Assembly (NCBI GenBank): GCA_964640655.1
Contig: CAZXFT010000002.1
Span: forward strand, 124,001-188,000
Reading direction: 5' to 3'
Source: BJGO01 sp964640655
Lineage (GTDB): Bacteria; Bacteroidota; Bacteroidia; Chitinophagales; UBA10324
Length of the DNA: 64,000 bases
Position 1 is the stretch's first letter, and each line of letters opens with the position of its first letter. A program made the position numbers and the translations under genes. Positions 1 to 11,300 of this stretch are shown piece after piece. The notes under the pieces were generated by a model that was given only the letters and a program-made list of their open reading frames with translations, ran no database searches and was not told where the DNA came from.

Positions 1-1
1 T

Positions 2-2762
2 ACAGTAACCGATGCAAACGGTTGCTCTGCGAGCACTTCGAAGTCAATCACTCAGCCAAATCCTGTAAATGCTTCTGTTCAAAAAACTAACGTAAATTGT
101 AACGGTGCTTGTACTGGTACAGCTACAGTAACTGCTTCAGGTGGCACAGCCCCATATACTATTGTATGGAACAATGGAAACACCTCATTCAGTCGTACCA
201 GTCTTTGTGCAGGTACATATACATACACTGTTAAAGACAAGTTTAATTGTGTTAAAACTGGAGAGGTTACTATCACTCAACCAAATCCAATAAACATTCA
301 AATTACAGGTACACATCCACTTTGTTCCGGACAATGTACGGGTACAATTTCAGTTGCTGTAACTGGAGGAACTCCCGGATATACTTACTCATGGAGTGGT
401 AATGGATGTACTAATACGAATACTTCTACAAAATCAAACCTCTGTCCTGGTCAATATTGTGTTACAGTAAAAGACGCTAACAATTGTACTGCGTCTGCTT
501 GTTACACCATTAATTCTGTACCTGCTATTTCAATAACTTGTACTAAGATAAATGTTTCTTGCTTCGGTGGAAACAATGGATCAATCAACTTGACTGTGGC
601 CGGTGGAACTCCTGCCTACTCATTCATTTGGAAGAAATCTGGTAGCAATACTGTAATTTCAACTAACGAGGATATCTCTGGATTAACAGCAGGTACATAT
701 TCTGTAACTGTTAAGGATGCAAATAATTGCACGGCTAGAAAAACTATTTCAATTACCCAGCCTTCGAAGTTAATCGTTACAACTTCTAAAACAAATGTAT
801 CTTGTTTTAATGGCTGCAATGGTACTGCAACAGTTTCTGTAAGTGGTGGATCACCTGCATATACCATATTATGGTCAGATGGTGCCAGCAGTTTCTTCCG
901 CAGCAGCTTATGTGCAGGAACTTATAATTTCACAGTTAAAGACAATAAGAATTGTACTAAGACCGGTTCGGTTACCATTGAGCAACCAAATCTGTTGACG
1001 GTTTCATTATCTGCTTCTGCAACTTGCATACAAATAGATAATTGCACTGCCAGCATAACAGCTACTGTTAATGGCGGTAATGGTGGATATACATACACTT
1101 GGGGAAGCGCAGCTTCATTCTCAGGTCAGGGAACTCCAACAATAACAGGCCTTTGCGCAGGAATTTACAATCTTACAGTAACTGATAGCAAGGGTTGTAC
1201 TGCAACTACTTCTTTAGGTTTAAACTGCCCTGTTTGTCCTCAAGGTAGTGTAGTAATAAATGGTTTAGATGAGGTTTGCCCTTCTGACTTACCGGCTGTA
1301 CTTACTGCAAACGTTACAAGTGGTACTCCAATTTCATATATATGGAGCAATGGTGCTACAACAGCTACTACATCAATTACAACCACAGGAACTTATACTG
1401 TAACTGTATACTTCAGTGCTCAGGATCCTAACTGTAAAGCAATTGCTTCTAAATCAGTAACGGTTAAACCTTGTTGCAACTACACGAATGGTGGTAACCT
1501 AGGTGCTGACATTGAAGGTTGTGGCGAAGTTTGTCCTGGCCCTCTCGGTATCAATGGTACTTTACCAACAGGCGGTTCAGGTACTCCTGAATACATGTGG
1601 TTATACAGCGATATCGCAGACTTAGATGGTATTTCTCCTGGTGACACTAATTGGGAAGTTATACCTAACAGCAATGTTCTTTATTATAACCCCGGTTGTT
1701 TAACTCAATCTCGTTGGTTCACTCGTTGCGTTCGTCGCGTACCTTGTACCGAATGGGTTGAAACATCAGTGATTTGTGTAATTGTTCATCCTGTTCCGGT
1801 TGTAACAGCAACTTCAACTGATGTTACTTGTTACGAAGCTTGCAATGGTTCAATCAACTTATCCATTACGGGAGTTTCTTCATATACTGTTAACTGGACC
1901 AAAGATGGTTCTGCATTCAACAGTAACAGTAATTCTTTAAATAATCTTTGCGTAGGTACTTATTGCTATACAGTTACATCTGATAAAGGTTGTACTGCAT
2001 CAGGTTGCAAAACAATTTCTCAACCTCAATCTGAAATAACAGTTATACCAACTGTAAATAATGCAAAATGTTACCAAGCTTGCGATGGTTCAATTTTATT
2101 GGCTATTAGCGGCGGTAATGGTGGTTATGTTATTAGCTGGTCTAATCCATCATTATCCGGTGCTAATGTTTCTGGACTTTGTGCTGGAGATTATGGCTTC
2201 ACAATTACTGATTCTAAAGGTTGTTCTACAAATGGTTTAGTTACTATTTCTCAACCACAACCACTGGTAGGTCAGACATCAAAAGTAAATGTTACTTGTA
2301 ATGGTCTGTGCAACGGATCAGCAACAGTATCAGTAAGCGGTGGAACAACACCATACACTTATGCTTGGTCAAATGGTGGTACAATGTCATCAGTACAGGG
2401 ACTGTGTGCAGCTGAATATTGCGTAACCGTAACCGATGCTAATGGATGTTCAATAGTTAAGTGCGTAAATATTATGCAGCCTAACGTATTGATCAGTTCA
2501 TCAGTTAAAACTAATGTTACTTGCTTCGAAGCTTGTAACGGAACTATGACAGTTACTTATAGCGGTGGCAGTGCTCCTTACACTATTGTGTGGAACAACG
2601 CTGCATATAACGGACTATATGAATTAAGCGGACTTTGCGCCGGTACCTATTCATATACCATTACCGATAAATTCAACTGTACAACTACAGGTTCTAAGAC
2701 AATCGAACAACCACAACCACTGGTAGGTCAGACATCAAAAGTAAATGTTACTTGTAATGGTC
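2..2762 (+). CDS. Giant SprB-repeat surface protein, 5' segment (start outside window, interrupted by gap)
   Basis: This frame is open from the first bases of the window, so the start codon and signal peptide lie upstream. The segment is a chain of SprB-type repeats of about 75 residues. Each has a Cys-x3-Cys-N/D-G start, a GG-x-P-Y-T/S turn, a W-x-N/D-G strand, an LCxGTY segment and a T-V-T-D-x-x-G-C end. Near 1473-1800 the chain is broken by a different cassette, starting CCNYTNGG and ending SRWFTRC, which recurs after the first gap. SprB is the mobile gliding adhesin of Flavobacterium, exported by T9SS, so a surface adhesin role is inferred. The four regularly spaced Cys per repeat suggest disulfides. 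This is the same gene as the segment at 2863-7820: the frames differ by one only because the gap is written as 100 N, whereas the repeat period predicts 63 bases. Confidence 0.85.
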
Positions 2763-2950
2763 NNNNNNNNNNNNNNNNNNNNNNNNNNNNNNNNNNNNNN
2801 NNNNNNNNNNNNNNNNNNNNNNNNNNNNNNNNNNNNNNNNNNNNNNNNNNNNNNNNNNNNNNCAAATGGTGGTACAATGTCATCAGTACAGGGACTGTGT
2901 GCAGCTGAATATTGCGTGACCGTAACCGATGCTAATGGATGTTCAATTAT
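2252..2950 (+). repeat. 456-bp tandem repeat (two SprB units) spanning gap 1
   Basis: Bases 2252-2306 are identical to 2708-2762, an offset of 456 bases (152 codons, two SprB repeats). After the gap, sequence from 2863 matches 2370 onward with few mismatches for about 90 bases. Placing 2863 one period after 2370 makes the missing part 63 bases, which keeps the reading frame. Confidence 0.85.
2763..2862. other. Assembly gap of 100 N inside the SprB-repeat gene
   Basis: There are exactly 100 N, the usual placeholder for a gap of unknown size. The flanks are copies of the same tandem repeat. One period predicts a true gap of 63 bases (or 63 plus a multiple of 456), which restores a single frame across the gap. 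Confidence 0.97.
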
Positions 2951-5900
2951 TAAATGTGTGAACATTATGCAGCCATCACAGTTGACTGCTACAATAAATA
3001 AAAACAACCCTGTTTGTAATTCATATAACGGTGCTTGTAATGGTTCAGTGACTGTTACTGCTAACGGTGGTACTGCCCCTTATAGCATTGTTTGGGAAAA
3101 TGAAAGTGAAGATTTTTCACGTACCGAGTTATGCGAAGGAACTTATTCATTTACAGTAACCGATGCAAACGGTTGCGTATACAATGGTCAAGTAACATTG
3201 ACAGAGCCAGAAATCATGTTAATTTCATCTTCTTGTCCTGAAATAATTAAATGTCACGATGCTTGTACAGGTGCAATTGATGTTACAGTATATGGCGGTC
3301 AGGCTCCATTCACTTACTTGTGGAATGATGGCGCAACTACCGAAGATCGAAACAACCTTTGCCCAGGTACTTATATTGTAACAGTAACAGATGCTAATGG
3401 ATGTACTGATTTCAAATTACATCATTTTGATAATCCAGATCCAATTTCTGTGTCTATTACACCAAACACTACTTGTATCTTGTTAAATAACTGTCAGGCT
3501 TCATTGACAGCTATACCTACCGGTAATCCTGATCACTATAACTACTTGTGGAATACAGGTGCTACTACTCAATCAATTACCGGATTGTGTAATGCAGGCA
3601 TCTACACAGTTACAGTTACCGACATCATTACTTTATGTACTGCTTCAACTCAAATAGCTATCAATTGTCCTACCTGCCCTGCAGGAACAGTTACAATTAC
3701 TGGTCCTTCAACTCATTGTTTAGGTTCTGGTCCTGCTACTTTGACTGCAGTATCTTCTATACCTGCTGCTTCTTATGTTTGGTCTAACGGTGCAACCACC
3801 GCTAGCATTCAGGTAACAACAAGCGGTACCTATAGTGTAACAGCGATATTTGATGCAGAATTAAATTGTTCTGCTTCTGCTGAGAAACAAATCGTTGTTA
3901 AACAATGCTGCAACGTAACCAACGGAGGCAACATCGGACAGCACCTTGAGTTCTGCGGATGTGTAGCTCCTGGTACAATCACATTAGGTCCTGGCACCTT
4001 ACCATCAGGTGGTGTTGGAGAGTTAGAGTATATGTGGTTATACAGCTCTGTAGAAGATTACCAATTCAATCCTGGTAACACATGGTGGACACCAATACCA
4101 GGTGCTACCAATGCATCATACACTATCAATTACGAATTATGTGAATCACGTTGGTTCGTGCGTTGCAGTCGCCGTGCGGGTTGCGATACATGGCCAGGTG
4201 AGTCAAACATAGTACGTGTTAAGATCAACCCAGTACCAAGTGTAGGAGTTAATGTGAACTCATCTTGTCAGTTGTTGTATGCTTGTTCAGCAAGTGTATC
4301 AGCAAATGCAAACGGAGGCACACCTGCATACTCATATGTATGGAACACCGGAGCCACTACATCATCAATCAACGGATTGTGCGATGCAGGAAACTTCAGT
4401 GTAACAGTAACGGATTCAAAAGGATGTACAGCGAGCAACAGCGGAGCGATACAGGAATGTGCGCCTTGCGTACCTGGCACAGTAACCATCAGTGGTCCAT
4501 CAACACATTGCCTGGCATCAGGACCTGCTACATTAACAGCTAACCCTGCAGGCTTATCGTATACTTGGAGCACCGGAGCGACTACACAGTCAATCGATGT
4601 AACATCAAGCGGAACATACAGTGTAACTGTAATCTTTGGTGATGACCTGAACTGTATTGGTTCAGCATCTAAGCAGATAACTGTTAAACAATGCTGCAAC
4701 GTAACCAACGGAGGCAACATCGGACAGCACCTTGAGNNNNNNNNNNNNNNNNNNNNNNNNNNNNNNNNNNNNNNNNNNNNNNNNNNNNNNNNNNNNNNNN
4801 NNNNNNNNNNNNNNNNNNNNNNNNNNNNNNNNNNNNCATACAGTGTAACTGTAATCTTTGGTGATGACCTGAACTGTATTGGTTCAGCATCAAAAGAGAT
4901 TGATGTTAAAGAATGTTGCAATGTTACAAACGGTGGTAACCTTGGTCAGGACATTTTAGGATGTGGCGAGGTTTGCCCTGGTTCTCTAGGGATTAACGGT
5001 ACCTTACCATCAGGTGGTGTTGGAGAGTTAGAGTATATGTGGCTATACAGCGACATTGCTGATTTGGATGGTATCTCTCCTGGTGATAACAATTGGGTCG
5101 TTATTCCAAATAGCAATGTTCCGTATTACAACCCTGGTTGCTTAACACAAAGTCGTTGGTTTACACGTTGCAGCCGCAGAATACCTTGTATTGAGTGGGC
5201 AGGTGAATCAACTGTTATTTGTGTAATTGTTAAGCCAGTACCTGTTGTTGCTTTAGCTTCTTCAATTCAGGCTTGCGCTGGACCTTGTACAGGTAGTGTA
5301 TCAATCCAGGTAAGTGGTGTTCCTTCTTACACAGTTAACTGGACAAAGAATGGTGAGCCATTTGCTTCAAATGTTAATGCATTAAACAACTTGTGTAACG
5401 GAACTTACTGTTTCACTGTTGATGCTAATGGTTGTACTAAATCTGATTGCTTCGTAGTGAACATTCCTGATTTGTTGGAAGCTGATGCTCAATCTAGTAA
5501 CAACACTTGTAATGAGTTCAACAACCCAGGCGGTTGTGATGGTGTTGCAATGGTTTCTATCTCAGGTGGAACTTCACCGTATACAGTTAATTGGAGTAAC
5601 GGTGATGAAGGTGGTGAAATCACAAACCTATGCGCAGGTATTTACACTTATACTGTAACTGATGCTAATGGTTGTACAACTGAAGGTGAAGTTGAAATTG
5701 GAGAGCCTGAGCCGTTCTTTGTAACTTCAATCTGTGGTTGTAATTCATTGATCAAATGTGCCGGTGATTGCAATGCTTCTTTAAACATCACAGTTGTTGG
5801 TAACTATGTTCCTGCATTAAGTTTTGCCTGGAGCAATGGTGCCACAACAGAAGATGTTTCTGGATTGTGTGCCGGTCAATACAACGTAACTGTTACTGAT

Positions 5901-7820
5901 GGAAACGGCTGTATATACATTCAATTCCACGAACCGTTTGTTGAACCTGATGCATTAGTTGCTGTTATTTCAGCTTCTACAAAGGATAATTGCTTTACAT
6001 CTACAGTATGCGAAGGTTCAGCTACAGTATCTGTAAGCGGTGGAACTGCTCCATACACTTACCTGTGGTCTAACGGGTCTACAAACGCTACTGCTACAGG
6101 ATTATGTGCTACTAACATATTCTATGTTACAGTTACTGATGCTCATTTGTGCGAAACAGTTACTCAGATATTAATTAGTTGCGATGAAGAAATTTGTCAG
6201 ACACTTACTGCTTCAGTAGAAAAATCAAATGCTACTGATTGCGAAGTGGTTGAAGTTTGCGACATCTACAACTATAACTACCCTGCAAATACAGGTAATG
6301 ATCATGCTATCTGGTTAAACTTCGACGGTACAGGTGCTCAACGTTACTACTTTGAAGGTCCTGGTAAATTGCATAAGTATAATAACGGTACAGCTAAAAT
6401 TACCGGTACCATTTATAATGTACTTGACAATGCTAAAAAATGGAATGTTCAAGTATGGTTTAAAGATGCATCTGATTGGGCTACTTGGTCAGCTCTTGGC
6501 CGTGGCTACAAAGACGAAGCTAACGTAGCAGGAAGCGATTATACTACCTGGACATACTATATAATGGATCCTTCTAAGCCTAACGTGTTTACCGGTGATG
6601 GTTTCTACTATGGTAAGTCAATTTCTTTGACCCATATGCCATCTGACTATCATTTTGGTTTACAGATAGGAGAAAAGGCGAACTCTAAGAATACTTACTT
6701 CGGTATGTCGTCTTGGTTCTACTTCAGTGGTGATTACTCAGGACATGGTGATTTTAACACTCGTCTGTTCTGCACTACTTCAGTATGTAATGGTTCTGCA
6801 ACAGTTACGCCTTCAAACGGTACTGGTCCATTCACTTATGTATGGTCTGCAAGCAATATAGGCAACACTAATACTGCCAACAACTTGTGCCCTGGTAACT
6901 ATTCAGTAACATTTACTGATGCTAATGGCTGCACCGGTTCTGCCAACTTTACTATCGGTTGCGACATCGTGCCGCCACCACCATCTTGTGATGGTTTCAG
7001 AACTCAAACTCAAGGTGGTTGGGGTACTTCAGCTAATGGTAATAACCCGGGTGTATACCGTAATGCAAATTTCGCTGCGGCTTTCCCTAACGGATTAACT
7101 ATTGGTTGCAACAACACTTTGAAGTTAACTACTCCTCAGGCTGTTCAAGACTTCTTACCTTCAAGCACTACTCCTGCTATTCTGAATAACAGTTATGTTA
7201 ACCCAGGTAGTTCTTATAAGAATGTATTTGCCGGTCAGGTTGTTGCTTTAACTCTTAGCGTAACTTTTGACTTGTATGATCCAAACTTTGGCTCTTCAAC
7301 TACTAACCTGAAAGACTTAATCTACAATCAGGCTGGTCCTTTCCAAGGTTGGACAGTACAACAAATACTTAATGCTGCCAATAACCTGATAGGTGGTTGT
7401 CCTTCACCATACACTCCTGCAGATTTGAACGAGGCTGTTGACAATATCAATAATAATTATGTTGATGGAACAACTAACCTTGGTTACTTGTCTTGTCCTA
7501 CATCAGCTCGTGTTGAAGAAGAATCAACTCAACCTTCTGTGATTATGGTTCAAAATGGTCAACCTCAAATCGTGGTTTATCCTAACCCAATGACAGACAA
7601 AGCCAATATTGATTTTATCACTCCTTCTGATGAAATGGTTACTCTTGAAGTATTCAGCATCACAGGCGTTAAAGTGGCTGATTTGTTCAGAGGTCAGGTT
7701 AAAGCCGGTGTTAAACAAAGCGTAACATTTAACAACGACAACTATGCTGAAGGAATGTACATATACAGATTAACAACATCTGAAGGTGCATTTACCGGAA
7801 ACATTGTGATTGTTAGATAA
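2863..7820 (+). CDS. Giant SprB-repeat surface protein, 3' segment with T9SS sorting domain
   Basis: This continues the gene at 2-2762 in the frame set by codon 2865, through the second gap, to a TAA at 7818-7820. More Cys-rich SprB repeats alternate with CCNVTNGG cassettes (from 3903, 4689 and 4914). At about 6258-6770 an unrelated, aromatic-rich domain (beginning near NDHAIWLNFDG) with no SprB signature sits inside one repeat. A PPPPS linker follows at about 6970, then a domain starting FRTQTQGGWG (6985-7500) that I recall from other secreted bacterial proteins. The C-terminus (about 7567-7817) has the YPNP start, a central GxxV and the GMYIYR strand of a type A T9SS sorting domain, which directs outer-membrane passage and surface attachment. 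A hairpin terminator follows. The protein exceeds 2,600 residues in total, so a gliding adhesin or matrix protein is the best inference. Confidence 0.88.
3903..4891 (+). repeat. 786-bp near-identical tandem repeat spanning gap 2
   Basis: The 34 bases from 3903 match those from 4689, and the end of the block (3950) aligns with 4736, so the period is 786 bases (262 codons). Sequence after the gap (4837-4891) is identical to 4615-4669. One unit holds a CCNVTNGG cassette, a SprB repeat and a PxGTVTISGPSTHC Ig-like segment. Confidence 0.85.
4737..4836. other. Assembly gap of 100 N inside the SprB-repeat gene
   Basis: This is a second 100-N placeholder, within the 786-bp tandem repeat. One repeat period predicts a true gap of 664 bases. 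Both 664 and 100 leave the same remainder modulo 3, which explains why the frame happens to be kept here but not at the first gap. Confidence 0.97.
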
Positions 7821-7843
7821 TCATAGTTAAATCTCAAAAAATT

Positions 7844-7872
7844 AAAGGGTCAACGAAAGTTGGCCCTTTTTT
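7844..7872 (+). terminator. Rho-independent terminator of the SprB-repeat gene
   Basis: An 11-bp stem (7844-7854 with 7859-7869, one G-T pair) closes a GAAA tetraloop and is followed by a T run. It lies 24 bases after the stop codon. Confidence 0.9.
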
Positions 7873-7941
7873 ATTTCAATATATACCTATAAATAGGTAA
7901 CCTTTTATTATAATTGGCGTAACGGGGTCAAAATTGAATTA

Positions 7942-8355
7942 ATGAATACGCTTTTACTCGTTCTATTAACACTACTACAGATTCAAAACCCCGGGCCTAA
8001 ACTTTTTAATGCGTTACCTGAACAAATTCATATACAGGCTTCTAATATGGGTAGTCTTTTAACCAATGAAAATATTGGTAACAAAATAACGCTCGATACT
8101 CAGGAGACTTCCCCACTAAAGGTTGAGTTGTTCAATTATACTAAGTGGAACGAAGAAGAAAAAACGGTTGCCTATAAATTGTTAGGTTTTCCTGAGGGAA
8201 CTCATTTAATCATCAACATAATAACCCGTAATGGTCAAACTATGTACCGAGGTTATATCAAGAATATGGGCTATACCGATGCATTTACAATAACATTCAA
8301 CGGATCTGAATTACTACTGACTAAAACAGATTTAGAACACATCGTTGTAGAATAA
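7942..8355 (+). CDS. Small secreted protein of unknown function
   Basis: This is a 137-residue protein that I do not recognise. The first 14 residues (MNTLLLVLLTLLQI) form a short hydrophobic stretch that may be a signal peptide, although no positive charge precedes it and no clear cleavage site is visible. The rest is a mixed beta-type sequence without cysteines or catalytic motifs, ending in TKTDLEHIVVE. It lies between two large T9SS cargo genes and has 121 bases of its own upstream DNA after the terminator, so it probably has its own promoter. That DNA includes a perfect 7-bp inverted repeat (7884-7899). A role beside the neighbouring surface proteins is only a guess from position. Confidence 0.6.
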   Translation: MNTLLLVLLTLLQIQNPGPKLFNALPEQIHIQASNMGSLLTNENIGNKITLDTQETSPLKVELFNYTKWNEEEKTVAYKLLGFPEGTHLIINIITRNGQTMYRGYIKNMGYTDAFTITFNGSELLLTKTDLEHIVVE

Positions 8356-8395
8356 TCACAAACCAATCCACTTCATTTATCATCACCATAAAACC

Positions 8396-11300
8396 ATGAA
8401 AAGACTTTACTCTTTATTAGCTCTTTTAACAACTGCATTGACCATTCAGGCACAGGTGCCTGTACTTAACAGTATGCCCGGGTCACAGTCTGTTATTTAT
8501 CTTGACTTTGACGGCGAAACAGTTAATAATCCTAATTGGTATGCATCGACTGTTAATGCTGTAGCACCAAGTTTAACTAATGCCCAGATCACGGAGGTAT
8601 TTAATCGTATTGCTGAAAAATATATTCCCTTCAATGTGAATGTAACAACAAGCCTCAGTGTTTATAATGCAACTGCAACCAATAAAAGAGTGCAGGTAGT
8701 TATAACACCTACTTCATCGTGGTATGGATCAGCGGGTGGTGTTGCCTTTGTAGGAAGTTTTGGTTATGCTTCTTATCAACCTGCATGGGTATTCAGTAAT
8801 AATTTATCTAACAGCCCCGATTACATAGCTACTGCAGCAGCACATGAAATAGGTCATACACTTTGGTTAAATCACCATGGACAATATAACAGCTCTTGCC
8901 AGCGAACGGCGAGCTATCATTCAGGCAAAGGAACCGGACAAACAAGCTGGGGCCCTATCATGGGAGCACCTTATAATAGCAACTTTATTGTTTGGTATAA
9001 AGGTTCAACAACATCTCTTGTTTGCACTGATTCGAATCAGGATGACTTAGCATTGATAACTACCAACAATGGTTTTACGTACAGAACCGATGACCATGGT
9101 AATACAATAGCTTCTGCATCTAACTTGAATATAATTTCAAATGCATTTGCTGATTCCGGTAATATTGAAAGAAACACCGATGCTGACTTTTTTAAATTCA
9201 CATTATCACAAACATCAAACATTACAGTTAATGCAAGGCCCTGGTCTTTAAATACAACAAATAATACAGCTGCTTGTCTTGACACAAAAATTGAATTATA
9301 TAATAACTCAGGTACGCTTCTAAAAGCCGACTCGAGTATCACAACATTAAACTCATCTATATCGCAAACAAATTTAGCCGCGGGTACATATTACATTAAA
9401 ATTGATGGCACAGGAATCGCCAACTATAATGATTTTGGAGGAACAGGACCTAATGACTATGGTAGTCTGGGCCGATTCTATATTAATGCCATCATCACAC
9501 CTACAGGTGGTGGAACAACACCTCCAGTTGCAAACTTTAACACATCAACCAGCTCAATATGTGCAGGACAATCTGTTCTTTGCAATGATGTTTCAACCAA
9601 TTCGCCAACAAGCTGGAGCTGGAGTTGTACAGGCGCAACACCGTCAACATCAACACAGCAAAATCCTACATTTACTTTTTTATCAAGCGGTACATATAAC
9701 ATATCATTGACGGCAACAAATGCCGGAGGCTCAAACTCATATACCAAACAGGTAACAGTTAATGCTAATCCTACGATAACTGCAAACAATCAGACATTAT
9801 GTACAGGTAACACAGTAAACATAGCAGCAACCGGTGCTTCAACTTATGTTTGGTCCCCGGCTACAGCACTTTCACAAACCACAGGTGCCAGTGTTATATG
9901 TTCTGCTGCATCTAACATTACTTATACAATTACCGGTACCGGGTCTAATGGGTGTATGGCAACAAAAACAATTAATGTTACTGTGAACACTTCTCCAACA
10001 CTAACGTCTAATAACCCAACAATTTGCAACGGACAGAATACAACACTTACGACCTCAGGAGCCAATACATATAGCTGGGCACCATCTACAGCATTAAGTG
10101 CTACATCTGGAACAAATGTTGTTTCAACTGCATCTACAACTACAACTTACACCATTACAGGTACTGCAAGTAATGGTTGTACCGCAACTAAAACAAGTAT
10201 AGTTACCGTTAATTCATTACCATCTTTAACTGTATCCAATGCAACAACAATTTGTAATGGAGCTAATACTTCGTTAAATGTAAGCGGAGCATCAACCTAT
10301 TCATGGTCACCGTCATCGAGTTTAAATAATTCAACTTCAACAGTTGTAACAGCAACCCCAGTCAGCAGTATTACATATACTGTTACTGGAACAGGCAGCA
10401 ACGGTTGCTCTACTCAAAGTACAGTAGCTGTTACGGTTAATGCTAATCCTGCTTTAACAGGCAGCAACAATGCATCATTATGCAGTGGCAACTCAACAAA
10501 TCTTAATATTGCCGGAGCTACATCTTATTCTTGGTCTCCAAGTACCGGATTAAACAGCCTTACCGCTTCAACGGTAAGTGCTTCTCCATCTTCATCTATA
10601 ACTTATACTGTAATTGGTACTGCTTCTAATGGTTGTACATCATCGAAAACAATTCCTGTTACGGTAACACAAACTCCAAACCTTACATTGACGCCTTCGG
10701 CTTCAGTATGTAGTGGCAATGCTGCTGCTTTAAGTGTTGGAGGCGCAACAACTTATGCTTGGTCTCCAAGTACCGGATTAAACAGTACAACAGGGACAAA
10801 CGTAAATGCAACACCGGCTTCAACAATAACTTATACTGTTGTAGGAACTACCTCGGGTTGTTCAAGTTCAAGCACTGTAGTTGTTACCATAAACAATACT
10901 CCTGTACTAAGTTCATCTCCTAACACAACTATCTGTAGTGGCAACTCAGCTTCATTAGGTGTAAGTGGAGCCAGTACTTATGCATGGTCACCTAACACAG
11001 GATTAAATTCTGCCACATCATCAACTGTAACTGCTACACCTGCAAGCAGCATTACATATACTATTACAGGTACAAGTAATGGATGCTCAGCAACTAAAAC
11101 TATATCAGTTACAGTAAATGGATCTCCAAATATTACTGCAACCAATACCAGTCCTCAATGTTCTGCTGCTAACGATGGGTCCATCAGTGTATCTGTTAAT
11201 GGCAGTACAGCACCTTATACATATACCTGGAACACCGGAGCTACTTCACAGAATCTGAGTAATCTACCACAGGGCATTTATAGTTTAACAGTTACATCTG

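Noticed and set aside
2745..2950. A separate gene starting at the gap
   Set aside because: The Met lies in the repeat before the gap in the wrong frame. Removing the 37 excess N joins both parts in one frame.
3903..4736. CRISPR array in the repeat region
   Set aside because: Repeats are long, coding and contiguous, with no short spacer pattern and no cas genes nearby.
4268..4921. Open frame on the minus strand across the repeat region and gap 2
   Set aside because: It lies opposite the in-frame SprB repeats, includes the N run and shows no protein-like signature. The repeat structure of the plus strand explains it.
7884..7899. Perfect inverted repeat TACCTAT-AA-ATAGGTA as a regulator site
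   Set aside because: Only one 7-bp copy in AT-rich spacer DNA, and no matching copy or regulator nearby. Chance is a sufficient explanation.
9402..9789. Open frames opposite or out of frame within the protease gene
   Set aside because: They are shadows of repetitive coding sequence and show no domain or start signal.
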